The translations under genes were made by a program, and so were the position numbers. This document shows, in pieces, positions 36,138-47,055 of a DNA stretch of 64,000 nucleotides. Position 1 is the stretch's first letter, and each line of letters opens with the position of its first letter. The stretch comes from Datnioides undecimradiatus (Eukaryota; Chordata; Actinopteri; Lobotiformes; Datnioididae). The notes beneath the pieces were generated by a model, which was given only the letters and a program-made list of their open reading frames with translations, did not search any database and was not told where the DNA came from. The DNA lies in assembly GCA_008933995.1 (NCBI GenBank), contig WARS01001853.1, forward strand, positions 2,162,001 to 2,226,000. Reading direction: 5' to 3'.

Positions 36138-36375
36138 TCAATTCAATTCAATTCAATTTTATTTATATAGCGCCAATTCACAACAAAAGTCATCTCAGGG
36201 CACTTTACAAACAGAGCAGATCTAGACCACACTCATTACTATTAATTACACCCAACAGTTCCACCATGAGCAAGCACTTGGCAACAGTGGCAAGGAAAAA
36301 CTTCCTTTTAACAGGCAGAAACCTTGGGCAGATCCTGGCTCTAGGTGGACGGCCATCTGCCTTGACCGGTTGGGG
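36138..36375 (-). mobile_element. 5'-truncated L2 3' end, copy 2
   Basis: Nearly identical to the 3' end of the full L2 at 17150-17380 (TTATATAGCGCCAATTCACA, CATCTCAGGGCACTTTACAA, GCAAGCACTTGGCAACAGTG), in the same orientation, with extra TTCAA repeats at its 3' border. Confidence 0.85.
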
Positions 36376-36479
36376 GAAAGAGAGAGAGGAACAATATAGA
36401 ATAATGACAGCAAATGACAATAAATGGCAGTAGAGGAGACGGGGCAGGTCAGTGGAGCCAGCAGTTCCCAGACTCAGCA

Positions 36480-36965
36480 CAGACCACCATGACAACTCTT
36501 ACCGAAACTGATTCAGTACGAACAAAGTCCAAGGAAACCATGAATTCAAAATAGGAGAAGTAACAGAAGGAAACAGATGACTCAGCAGACTGCTGCCATA
36601 ACACAAGCACAAAGATGAACTGACAAACAACAAGACAGACACACAACAAACACAGAGCAGAGAGCGAAGGCTACGAGACAGAGGTGAAACTAATGAACAA
36701 GTAAGACAGGTGAGCATGAGAACAGGTGGGAAAAAAACAGGAAGTAGAGATGAGGAAAACAAATTTCAGAATAAAACAGGAACTAACCAAACAGAAACTC
36801 GTGACAGGGTTTGCTTTGCTTCAGATCAGAAGGTCTGAAGGCGTTCGGATGGACCAATGGACTGAAAACATTTTCAAAAAGAGAAAACCAACAACAGCCA
36901 AAGCATCTCAGAGGGAAACTAAACACACAACACACACAATAATAACAATGAAAGGGATAAGGATA
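36480..36965. repeat. Interspersed repeat remnant
   Basis: Contains blocks typical of dispersed fish repeats (CAGGTGAGCATGAGAACAGG, AATAAAACAGGAACTAAC, CTCGTGACAGG). No coding sequence and no defined ends. Confidence 0.35.
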
Positions 36966-37179
36966 GGATGACAACTTCCGGGCACTACATGAGTGGCAAC
37001 CTATTGCGGCAGCTCCCGACTGTATTGTCTGTTATTTGGCTTTTTTTTGGCTTTTTTCGTTATCACCTTTTCTTTCCTTTGCATTACCTTGCACATTCGC
37101 CACGTTTTCATGTTTTTCCTGCTGTTTTCCTGCTGGTGCGGGGCCACTCTGAGCGCTGAGTCACCTGGAGAACAAGAAG

Positions 37180-38310
37180 AGCTGAGGATGCTCTTCATGG
37201 ACTACAGCTCAGCGTTTAACACTATCATCCTGGACATTCTCTTCAACAAACTGCTTAAAAACACCTTCAGGTTTCTGGGCACCCTCATCTCTGCAGACCA
37301 CTGCTGGACCTACAACATCAAGGTGACAAGGCCTCAGTCTGAACCCAGACGCACGACTCTCAGACATGAGTTTCGCAGAAATGGTTTTTACTGAACAAAG
37401 TAACAAACAGAAAATTACTCATAGTGAGGAGGCAAAGTAATGAAAACAAAATCGCTCTTTCGAGAAACAAAGTACTAACACAAAATCACTCTGACGAGGA
37501 AACCAAAGTACTGAAAACAAAATCACTCTTTTGAGGAACAAAGTACTAACACAAAATTACTCTGACGAGGAAAACCAAAATACTGAAAACAAAATCTCTT
37601 AATCAAGGAATCTCAAAAACCACAAAGTATCAACATAAATCATAACACAATCAAAGAAATACTCAGCTTGGCAAACAGGCAGGTACGAAGGCATGGACAT
37701 AGAGCGCTAGTTGTCGGCGTAACAAACGAGACGAACTGGCACAAGACAGGGGGAGACACGGACTTAAATACACATGAGGATGAGGGGAAACAGGTATAAA
37801 CAATCAGGGCAGGGAAGATAATCAGGACCTGAGGGAAACACGAGAGGAAGGGCAAGACACCTGAAACAAGAGGGAAGGATTAGTTTCAAAATAAAACAGG
37901 AAGTACGAGACAAAACAAACAATAACCATAACTAAACTGCCCTGGTTAAGAAGGCTCAGCAGCGGCTACACTTCCTGCGTGTCCTCAGGAAGAACAACCT
38001 GGACACAAAGCTGCTGCTGGCCTTCTATCACTCCTCTGTGGAGAGCGTACTGACATACTGTCTGGGTGTGTGGTACGCAGGCTCCACAGGACAGGAAGGT
38101 GGTGCAGAGGGTCATAAACACTGCCTAAAAGATCATCAGCTGCCCTCTGCCCAGCCTGGAAAACATCTCCACATCCTGCTGCCTAAGGAAAACCAAGGCA
38201 ATCACAGGCGACCCCTCACACCCTGCGCACCCCGTTTGATCTGTTGCCCTCTGGGAGATGCTACAGCAACTGTGAGTTATCCACTCTCTGTAATTTATTT
38301 ATTCACTTTT
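37180..38310 (+). mobile_element. Decayed LINE fragment split by repeat X copy 2
   Basis: The plus strand reads LFMDYSSAFNTIILDILFNK and FRFLGTLISADHCWTYNIKV up to about 37330. It resumes at about 37940 with KKAQQRLHFLRVLRKNNLDT, AFYHSSVESVLTYCLGVWYA and ICCPLGDA. These are RT and C-terminal parts of a jockey/CR1-type LINE with much deleted between the first two blocks. Repeat X copy 2 (37380-37935) separates the halves. Confidence 0.65.
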
Positions 38311-38424
38311 TAAACTGTAATTTATTCACTTTTCAACAGTAATTTTATTTTACCTCCAACTGTAATTTATTTTTTCCAACTGTAATTTATTCATCTTCAT
38401 ATCCATATATTCCATTCATATATA

Positions 38425-39420
38425 CACTGCGTTCCACATTATTATGCAAATGTAATTTTTCTCTCTTTTTCCTAAATAATCTATAAAAATGATAGTTCTC
38501 ATAATTTTCAAGTCATCAAGCATTAGAGTATAACTCGACTGTTTTTGAATGAACCTCCAAATCATAACGTTTTTTTAAAAAAAAATCAAAATCTTAAAAT
38601 GCACTGTTCCACATTATTACGCACAATAGAGTTTCAAAACATTTTATTGTTGTAAACAACTGAAAATGGTCATTAGTTAAACTGCAAGCATTTGCAGGTT
38701 ATATTTGCTGAAATCAAAAGCTCTTTCAATCAAAAATATCTTAACAGGCCAAATTACATTTTGACATAGGACCCCATATTGGATAGGAGCTTGACAATTC
38801 TTGCACCCATGGAAGTTGTCAGTGTTTGGATGGTTTCTGCTGGAATTTCTTTGCAGGATGTCAGAATAGCCTCCCAGAGATGCTGTTTTGATGTGAATTG
38901 CCTCCTACCCTCATAGATCTTTTGCTGCATGATGCTCCAAAGGTTCTCAATAGGGTTGAGATCAGGGGAGGATGGGGGCCACACCATGAGGTTTTCTTGT
39001 TTTATGCCCATAGCAGTCAATGATGCACAGGTATTCCTTGCAGCATGGGATGGTGCATTGTCATGCATAAAGATGATCTTGCTACAAAAGGCACGGTTCT
39101 TTTTTTTGTACCACGGAAGAAAGTGGTCAGTCAGAAACTCCACATATTTCATAGAGGTCATTTTTACACCTTCTGGGACCTTGAAGGGGCCAACCAGCTC
39201 TCTCCCCATGATTCCAGCCCAAAACATGACGCCACCACCTCTTTGCTGACGTCGCAGCCTTGTCGGGACATGGTGGCCGTTCACCAACTATCCACAACTC
39301 CATCCATCTGGACCATCCAGGGTTGCACGACACTCATCAGTGAACAACACTGTTTGGAAATTAGTCTTCATGTACGTGTAGGCCCACTGCAGGCGTTTCT
39401 GCTTCTGAGCTTTGGTTAAG
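38425..39420 (-). mobile_element. Tc1/mariner remnant, DD37E-type transposase C-terminal half
   Basis: The 38754-39287 frame encodes VMFWAGIMGRELVGPF, KIIFMHDNAPSHAARN and WPPSSPDLNPIENLWSIMQQ. I count 37 residues between the second D (HDNAPSH) and the E (NPIENLW). Upstream, VLFTDECRATLDGPDGW holds the first D, then a TAG interrupts. The outer end begins CACTGCGTTCCACATTATTA at 38425, next to TA. A related CACTGTTCCACATTATTACG at 38602 suggests IR/DR-type ends. The N-terminal HTH half and the other inverted end are missing; the element stops abruptly at about 39420 against another coding frame. Confidence 0.8.
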
Positions 39421-39424
39421 GGTG

Positions 39425-40967
39425 GCTGACTTGTCAGTCAGTGGACATGACCACTTTACACCAAAGAAATGTGTTAAACTGGGATTTTCTCTAACAGTTT
39501 GTACATGCAAACTATGGTCCTCCTTTGTACGAGGTGGAAATGCTCCACCTTGCACTTCATGTGTCTGGTACTTTGAGGAATGCCCTGTGACACTCTCAAC
39601 TAGTCCACTGATTGAATGTGCACCGAGATTATCAGCTGCAACACAGTGCACTGTCCCCTTAATACTTTTTCCAGCACTGGGAATGAGAACCCCCTCCTGT
39701 TCTAGAGTGAAAAGATCTTTCAAAAGTGGCTCCAAAACTACTTTGTATTCAAAGTGTTTGACATCAACAGCTTTGCAAAGTAAAGCTAGGTGTATTGATG
39801 TTAATTCAGATTGCAACTCAGATCGCAAATTTGCCAAAACCCAATAAATGGCTGTAATTTTGTGTTTCTTCCTTGAGGTCCCTAGTGGGTTACACACCTC
39901 AAAGTCATCCACATAAAGGATTATTGAGAGTCTTGGTTCTTCTCCAGAATAAAAATAATTTTGCTTGTAAAATTGCCCATCAAAAATGGACTTAATATAT
40001 CCAGTGCTTTTTGAACACCTGGATAAGATTCCCTCTGCAATGTCTTTATTCTTCACGATTTCCTGCAAAGTGTTGAGAATAGGCACATATTGAAAGGTCT
40101 TGTTCTTTTGAAGATCAAGAATATATTCAACAGGGTCAACACACTGGAAATTCTCCTTAAAATACCTTCTTCTTTTATAGGCTGAACTAAGAAGACCACC
40201 TGCTCCTAGCGCTGTACTAATGGGATGGGAGTTACACAGTTTTTCTGCCAAGTCAGTTATGATGGCCTGGTCTACAGTGCATTTATTTAATCTCAGTGTT
40301 GAATCAAGTGTATTTCTAATAACAGATGCTGAAGATGAAATGAAGTGAAGGTCTTCAATCAAGGCATCAATGCACCTCCCAAATGCATTACAGATGCTCT
40401 CTAGCTTCAGCAGAAGCAAGCCAATTCTTTTAAGAACTAGATATGATGCACATTCAGGATCACAATCTAAACTAGTTCCCTCATCAGCACTGGCCTCTGG
40501 TAAATCAGAGAGGTCAGCAGTCTGATTACAGTGTCTCTTATACACAGTTTGCTTAAAGTCTCTCAAAGAATATTGTTGGTGTTGTCTGCTTTTGTGTTTC
40601 AGAAATGTATTGTAAATGTTAGTCCGAAAATTGCATCCTTCAAATACACAAAAGACAGTTTCATGGCCTTTCAGATGATTTCCAATATGCTGGAAGAAGT
40701 CCTTCTCAGTAGAACAACTAGCATCACAAACTAACACTTAAAAGTGGAGATGGTATTTTGCTGCAGACTTTCCTCAGCTGCATGATACCTGGACAAATGT
40801 GTGCGAAGCGCACTCTGCGTTTTGAATGTGTAAGGGCAACTACCATAGAGACATGGCTGAGATTGCCCACGACCAAATGTTGCATGCTGTAGTCTGTAAT
40901 GTTTTAATAGGTTCCCTTTTGTCGCAGACAAAGACTTGCAGATCTTACACTGCCATCCCATAGGCAT
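39425..40967 (-). pseudogene. C2H2 zinc-finger / KDZ-transposase-like protein, disrupted
   Basis: The 5' frame (40967-40731) has CKICKSLSATKGNLLKHYRLQH and CLYGSCPYTFKTQSALRTHL. A one-base shift near 40735 leads into the 39361-40737 frame with two more fingers (CDASCSTEKDFFQHIGNHLK, CVFEGCNFRTNIYNTFLKHK). A long conserved region follows: LSIILYVDDFEVCNPLGTSR, KKHKITAIYWVLANL, LALLCKAVDVK and VHCVAADNLGAHSISGLVES. Aspartates in VDD and ADN sit where KDZ/Plavaka-type transposases have catalytic residues (inference from motif shape). The family is multi-copy in fishes as far as I know; I do not know a function. The 3' end runs into the Tc1 remnant, so the C-terminus is lost. Either a domesticated gene now broken or a transposon relic. 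Confidence 0.55.
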
Positions 40968-41448
40968 AAACCTAAAGTGAGAAAAAAGGTCCTATTAACT
41001 TGTACACAGCATAACTGCATAAATAGTAACTTACTTCATTATTAGCGCTAATAATTACATAATGTACAGTGACAAGCAAAATTGTGGACCTTTGATTTTA
41101 GTGTTGGTTCTTTTTCAATCATGTACATTTAAATAGTTCTTGACTGTCATCTGATGAGTGCACAACATATATGTACAAACCAAGTGTCATCATAATTTAA
41201 CTATATATCTATGAAAAATATTTTCTATATTTTATGCTGCTTTCATTTCAACTTCAGGCTGGAACTTCAGGTTTTCACTATCACTGATAATCTAAAGTGT
41301 AGCAAATTTTCTTAACCAGCAAAAGTTGATTTCTATGCTTATCAACATGGTATTGCAAAACAGTGAACAAACCTTTACACAATATACTGTACATGAAGTG
41401 TAATGTAACAGCATATTGTGTGTTGTATATAGTAAGTGCAATACATAC

Positions 41449-41482
41449 CTGTTGGTGAATTCTTGACAGATACTTCATGCAC
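41449..41482 (-). CDS. Possible small exon upstream of the C2H2/KDZ-like frame
   Basis: The minus strand has an acceptor (TTCATTCTAG), a 34-nt open piece reading CMKYLSRIHQQ, and a GTATGT donor. The position and strand fit an exon of the C2H2/KDZ-like unit. Not confirmed by homology. The remaining 40980-41975 interval shows nothing else. Confidence 0.25.
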
Positions 41483-41977
41483 CTAGAATGAAATATATAG
41501 CTTTAAGTCATTTGGATAAATTAATATTTTAAGCACAAAATCAGAAGAGGGGCTATATGAAAGTCAACTAAGCAAGCAATAAAAGTTTACACTTGCTTTT
41601 GTACAGTGAGGTCCATAATTAGTTCTTCAGGCTCTACAAAGGGATAGCCTGTCACACAGTCATCGCCTATTCATTAACACACCATCGTAACTTGTTACAT
41701 ATATAACAGGATAATAATATAGAAAACATATTTTTGTTGTATGTGAATATGCGCTGTTATTGTGGCATTTATTTTGCTCTTGTCATTTGATAACTGTGCA
41801 CAGTGCCAAACTGACTGATTTGGAGTGATGAATACAGCTTACTTGCAATGTGTCCTACATATATTTGACTAGGCTATGCTGTGGGAAAACACATACATTC
41901 TCTCTTGCTCGAATGTGTCGCGCATGACATGTGGCATAATATGTACCGTGTTATGAATCCATACAGTGTGCGGCGTT

Positions 41978-42128
41978 CAATTCAATTCAGTTTTATTTAT
42001 ATAGCGCCAATTCACAACAAAAGTCATCTCAGGGCACTTTACAAACAGAGCAGGTCTAGACCACATTCATTACTGTTAATTACACCCAACAGTTCCACCA
42101 TGAGCAAGCACTTGGCAACAGTGGCATG
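41978..42128 (-). mobile_element. 5'-truncated L2 3' end, copy 3
   Basis: The same 3' L2 sequence, cut after GCAACAGTGGCA. It lies next to the CpG-rich stretch and the candidate upstream exon of the C2H2/KDZ-like frame. Confidence 0.85.
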
Positions 42129-42409
42129 TGTTGGAATGCATAAGAGCAAACAAGCAAACAGGCAGTAACAAATGACGAGGCCTCTCTCTGGCAGCTTGGG
42201 GTTAGCACCATGTACTTATTTACTAACCTCTAAACAGCGTTAGTGTAATGTGTCACCGTGACCCTCAACCAACAGTTTGAAAAAACGATCCGACACAGAA
42301 TAAACTGGGGGGGCACCCCGCCCCACCCGACCACCACTCAGAAAAGTAGCAAAGCTGGTAAATATGCCACTTTTGATGGTATGTTACTCGAGTATAAAGT
42401 GTTACTCGA

Positions 42410-42720
42410 GCACAGTATACCCGATAACACGAAGTGCGGTAAATGTAGCATTTACTCACCTCTCAGAACGTTTGTTTGTCGTCTTGCTCGACCGTTAGCG
42501 AGCTTGCTAGCTGCGGCTGACTTCGAGTCACGATAGGTTAACTTTAATATACTGCCAGTAAACTTGTTAGGTATCTCGCGGTGACGCAAAACAATGTTCA
42601 ACCACTGGGGCAACGTAGCTATGAAGTGTTCGTTATTGAAGCATCTTACCTTGAGAAAACGGCAGTCCCACGACAGCTGAGGCAGACATCAACGTCCTTT
42701 TGGCGCAAATGGGCGAAAGT
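42410..42720. promoter_or_regulatory. CpG-rich stretch, candidate promoter
   Basis: CpG is locally dense (CTCGACCGTTAGCGAG, TCTCGCGGTGACGC, CTTCGAGTCACGATAG), unlike the AT-rich surroundings. An open minus-strand piece with a GTAAGA donor ends at about 42650. This could be the promoter and first exon of the C2H2/KDZ-like unit (inference). Confidence 0.35.
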
Positions 42721-42964
42721 GTAGGGCAAGTAAAACTCAAGAGCCTGCAATAAGTAGAATTTAAGCATTTTTCGACATTGTGAACTTTACTGATAAAATA
42801 TAATTAAATTCTACTCAGTGATTTTCAGCTGATATTATTCAAATAAAAATGAGTAAAATGCGATAAATAATTCAGAGTTGATTAAATCAGCAAAATAATA
42901 TACCAAACTGCACACAGTCTTTTTTTTCATGTATAGGTTACTAGTATTTATTCTGTATATTAAT

Positions 42965-43240
42965 TTAGCCCAGTCACACTTTTTACAGTGTAGCCAGTGC
43001 ACTCTACTTTGCTGTGGTCTGCTGGGGGAGCAGCATCAGTGCCAGGGACACCAGCAGGATCAACAAACTGATCCGCAAGGCTGGACAAGTTGTGGGACAC
43101 GATCTGGAGGCGTTTGAGTCAGTGAGGAACAGGAGGTCACTGAACAAACTGCTCTCCATCCTGGACAATCCTTCCCACCCCCTCCATGACACTAAATGTT
43201 ATTATGTCCACAGTAGCAGAGCTGTATGATAACTATAAAC
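42965..43240 (+). mobile_element. LINE C-terminal fragment
   Basis: The plus strand reads CWGSSISARDTSRINKLIRK, EAFESVRNRRSLNKLLSILD and NPSHPLHD, the C-terminal end of a CR1/Rex1-like LINE. The last about 50 bp recur at 44441-44492. Confidence 0.65.
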
Positions 43241-44186
43241 AGTGATGCATGTTCAGGAGTCAGGCAGCTTCTGGCTGTGCGTTTCAGATCTTTAATGTTT
43301 CTCATTTTATTTTGTTTTTTATTTTCCACTTTCACAAACATCAACATTTAATCATCAGCATCTCAGATTACCAAGATATTTGACTTGTGTTTATTTGTGA
43401 GGACGTTTTCCTGTAGATCATAACTGTGATGACATGGTTCAAACCCTGTGATATTATCCTAATAAACATGAATATCATTGTTTAGAGTTCAGGTAAACAC
43501 GCTGATCTGTCTGAGGAGAAGAAAACCCGTTACAGGTCATTTCATCAACTTCCAATCAGAAGCCACGTGTGCGGCCGACTGTCAGCTTGTGGGTTGTTAC
43601 ACCATTCTGTCTTCTGATTGGCTGGAAGGTGTAGTAACTGTGACAGTGTGTAAGCAGGTCTTTGTCACCTGGTTGCAGGTGGGCAGGTGTGCTCAGGATA
43701 TTTTCTGAGCTGTCTGTGATTGATTACCGCTGAGTTATTGATTATAAATCAGTGCGACTGAATGTTCTGCTTCTCACTTTTGTATAAAAAAGGTTTGATC
43801 ATTAGAAAAACTGTGATATCACCCCATCCACCCCCCCATCCACCCCTCCGAGAGTAAACAGAGTAATCAGTTTAATTAATATAATGAGTTTGTTCTCGAC
43901 CTGCTCTGTCTGCAACATGAAGTGAATGTCACAAACTTTCCTATAAGATCTGAACTCAGAGCAGCTGTAAATACACAAACACCAGCTGTCTTCATCTCCT
44001 CCTCCTCCTCCTCCTCCTCAGAACACAGTAATCTGCTCCTCCTCCTCCTGCTCCTGCTCCTCCTCTCTGCCGGGTGTCTGCACAGAAACAAACTGTAAAT
44101 CAACTCATTCCATCGTCCTCTGCTCTGACACTCTCACCTTCAACAAATCATGTGACATCAACATGCTGAGCTCAGCAGAAACAGAG

Positions 44187-44226
<40 letters not shown>

Positions 44227-44340
44227 TTAATTCACCTGAGATGACACTTCCAGCAAGTCTTTATGAATTTATTATGTTTATGCTGCAAAATGTCTTTGTT
44301 GATGAGCTGACACAACACATCAGAACCAGTTTGAAACACA
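43241..44340. other. No recognisable gene; CT- and CA-rich repeats
   Basis: Contains a CTCCTC run (43996-44062) and a CA microsatellite (44190-44222). I looked here for the missing RA and PH5 domains of the ARAP gene and found none. Confidence 0.5.
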
Positions 44341-44840
44341 TCAAGAACACCTGGGACACAGGGACACCTGGGATACCTGGGACACCTGGGATACCTGGGA
44401 CACCTGGAACACAGGGACACCTGGGACACCTGGGACACCTGTCTAAATGTTATTATGTCCACAGTAGCAGAGTTGTGTGACTATAAACTATAAACAGGTA
44501 AGGTGTGCTAGAGGGTTCTCGTACTAATTGTACAGGACTGTCACAGGTGTGATACAGGTCAGATGAGATACACTTGTTAGCTACATGTTTGCGTGTTCTT
44601 GTAGATTCTGCGTTCGTTTGGAACCTCAGATGAGCTCGTCCTCAGACATTAAAGCAACGCATTGGTGGCTGTATGGGGCAGCGGCAGGGTAGTGTTGGGG
44701 CAGTATGGGGCAGCGGCAGTATGAGACAGCGGCAAGGCAGTGTTGGGGCAGTATGGAGCAGTGGCAGTATGGGGCAGTATAGGGCAGCAGTAGGGCAGCG
44801 ACAGGGCAGTGTTGGGGCAGTATGGGGCAGGTGGGTTTAT
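44340..44840. repeat. CACCTGGGA and GGGGCAGTATG minisatellites
   Basis: 44345-44440 holds 9-10-bp units CACCTGGGA(C/T)A. 44673-44830 holds GGGGCAGTATG/GGGCAGCGGCAG units. Between them, 44441-44492 copies the end of the LINE fragment at 43192-43243. Confidence 0.8.
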
Positions 44841-45149
44841 ATACAGCCTGACTGCACATTGATGTATGACATCATCAGTTTCTCCCTGACGTGATCGACG
44901 CAGACATTGTCTCGTTACATCATCATTAGTTTAATTAAGACTCATTACAGATCATCGATCAATTGAACTGCTGCTGCTGTTTCTGCTGTGACCGCACACT
45001 GTACAGAAACCCCTGGCCATGTTTACCGTTTCACATCACTGCAAATCTGTGTGCCCTGGTGGTGTCCTCAGGTAACACAGGTGCTACAACAGTGATTACG
45101 TTCCGGACAGCCAGGTGTCTGCAGCCTTATCTGGGAATCACAGGTATGT

Positions 45150-45430
45150 TACAGTGGTTTGCAGGTAGTTTACAGGTGAGTTACCTGCATGTCACAGGGG
45201 AGTTACAGATGACAGAAGGTCAGGTCACAGCAGAATTACAGGTGAGTATAAGAATATGTTACAGTGCAGTTATAGGTGCGTTACAAGCATGCATTACAGG
45301 TGAGTTGCAAATAGGTTACAGTTATGTTTGATGTCAGTTGCAGGTTAGTTACAAACACATAACAGTCAAGCTACAGGTGAGTTACAGTGGAATCACAGAT
45401 GAGTTACAGTGGAATCACAGGTGAGTTAGA
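45150..45430. repeat. Degenerate CAGGTGAGTTACAG repeats
   Basis: Loose tandem copies of TTACAGGTGAGTTACAG-like sequence immediately downstream (in gene orientation) of the last recognised ARAP exon. Confidence 0.6.
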
Positions 45431-45479
45431 GCATGTTACGTGTCTATAACAGTCAGTTTATGCTGTTTGACATATTTAC

Positions 45480-45979
45480 CAGAAACAACATTGTGTGGTG
45501 AATGATGAACTCTCTGGTAAGTCTGAGCAGATCCTGGTTCACGGTCTGAAACAGAGTTGGGACAAGAACCACGGCCAGATTCTGAGCTGACATCCTGTTC
45601 ACCTGAGAGAACACCTGGACCCTGAGAAGGAAACACATCTGGAGTCATGAAGGTGACTTTACTGTGAGGAAATGAAGCTGTGGACACAGCTCTAACATCC
45701 CTGTTCAGCCCAAGTGCTTCAAACTGCAAACAGCCCACACACTTCAGCTGACTTCTTCTCTAGCACTTCAACTGACTTCTTCTCTAACACTTCAACTGAC
45801 TGCTTCTCTAACACTTCATCTGACTTCATCTCTGAGTGTTGGTCTCAGTGTAACTTAGTTCACTCCGTCCAGTTTCATGAGGACTGTCAGATTTTATTTG
45901 TGACAGTAAAACTGTTTTAAAGATTTAATCTCTGACACGTTTGAATGAGCAGCAGATTAACTTAATTACACATCACAAA

Positions 45980-46018
<39 letters not shown>

Positions 46019-47055
46019 GTGTTACATGTAGAAATGTCCAAACAGCGCATTCAGTGTTGCTCGGTTGTCATCAGGGAGTTGCCGTAGCAACCGTCGGTAG
46101 GCTGAAAACCTGGAGTGTTCACCTGAAATCACTGAGACAAAGTACCGTTAGAGTGAGTACCACTACAATACTACTACTGCTGCTACTGCAGTATCAACCA
46201 TCTATACATACACATATATACTGCATATATAGGACATGTATGTATATGTGATATAATCCTGACTGCCCTGCCCGTCACATTACAGCTGACTCGCGGTCCT
46301 GAATTAAAGCCATTAGTACTTATACTCAACTACATGTTTTTGTACTACATGTATTTGTACTGTGTGCATTTACACTGCATGTATTTGTACTGCGTGTACT
46401 GCATGCATGTGTACCTACCTGCGGCATGCAGCCACTGTGGTCGGTTTCGCTCAGGGATAAGACTCTCCTGCTGGCGGACATATTGTTTGAGGGCGGAGCT
46501 GGCGTCCAAAACACCCTGCTCATCATTTTCCAGAGGGGCGGAGTGAGGTGATGTCATCAGAGCCTCCACTAATCGACTGACTTTGGCAGTGAGACCACAG
46601 CGCCGATACACACCCTCCACCTTCAGACCTGAGAGAGAGACAGTCAGACAGAGAGGCAGACAGACAGAGAGGCAGGCAGACAGACAGATGGGCAGACAGA
46701 CAGACAGACAGACAGAGAGGCAGACAGACAAAGAGAGAGACAGGCAGGCAGACAGACAGACAGAGAGGCAGGCAGGCAGACAGACACACAGACAGGCAGA
46801 CAGGCAGGCAGACAGACAGAGAGGCAGGCAGACAGACATGCAGACAGACCGTATGTTGTGATGTGGGAGATGCAGCGTTCGATCGCTGCTGGTACCGAAC
46901 CCTTCGACACATCCATCACTGGGTACAGAGCCTGACGAGCTGAGCTGTGATTGGCTGCAGGTTGAGGAGCTGCTCTCTGATTGGTCAGAGCTCTGTCCAG
47001 GTGGTTGAACCAAGATTGACAGCTGTGCTGCTCCTCAAAACGGAACGACAGACGC
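45480..47055 (-). CDS. arap3: ARAP-like: RhoGAP domain exons
   Basis: Exon 46850-47055 ends PH4 ([20 protein letters not shown]) and starts the RhoGAP ([16 protein letters not shown]). 46419-46628 reads [20 protein letters not shown] and [12 protein letters not shown]; the arginine in GVYRRCG is at the Rho-GAP arginine-finger position. 46026-46122 reads [20 protein letters not shown]. 45480-45621 reads [20 protein letters not shown] and PTLFQTVNQ. The exon 46850 acceptor is a CAGCAG tandem, so one extra residue is possible. The 45480 donor (GTAAAT) predicts a further exon to the left that I could not find. Confidence 0.88.

Noticed and set aside
44963-45331. Plus-strand 122-codon frame rich in ELQV/GELQ
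   Set aside because: Produced by degenerate CAGGTGAGTTACAG repeats; no domain similarity. Minus strand also examined for RA/PH5 and rejected.
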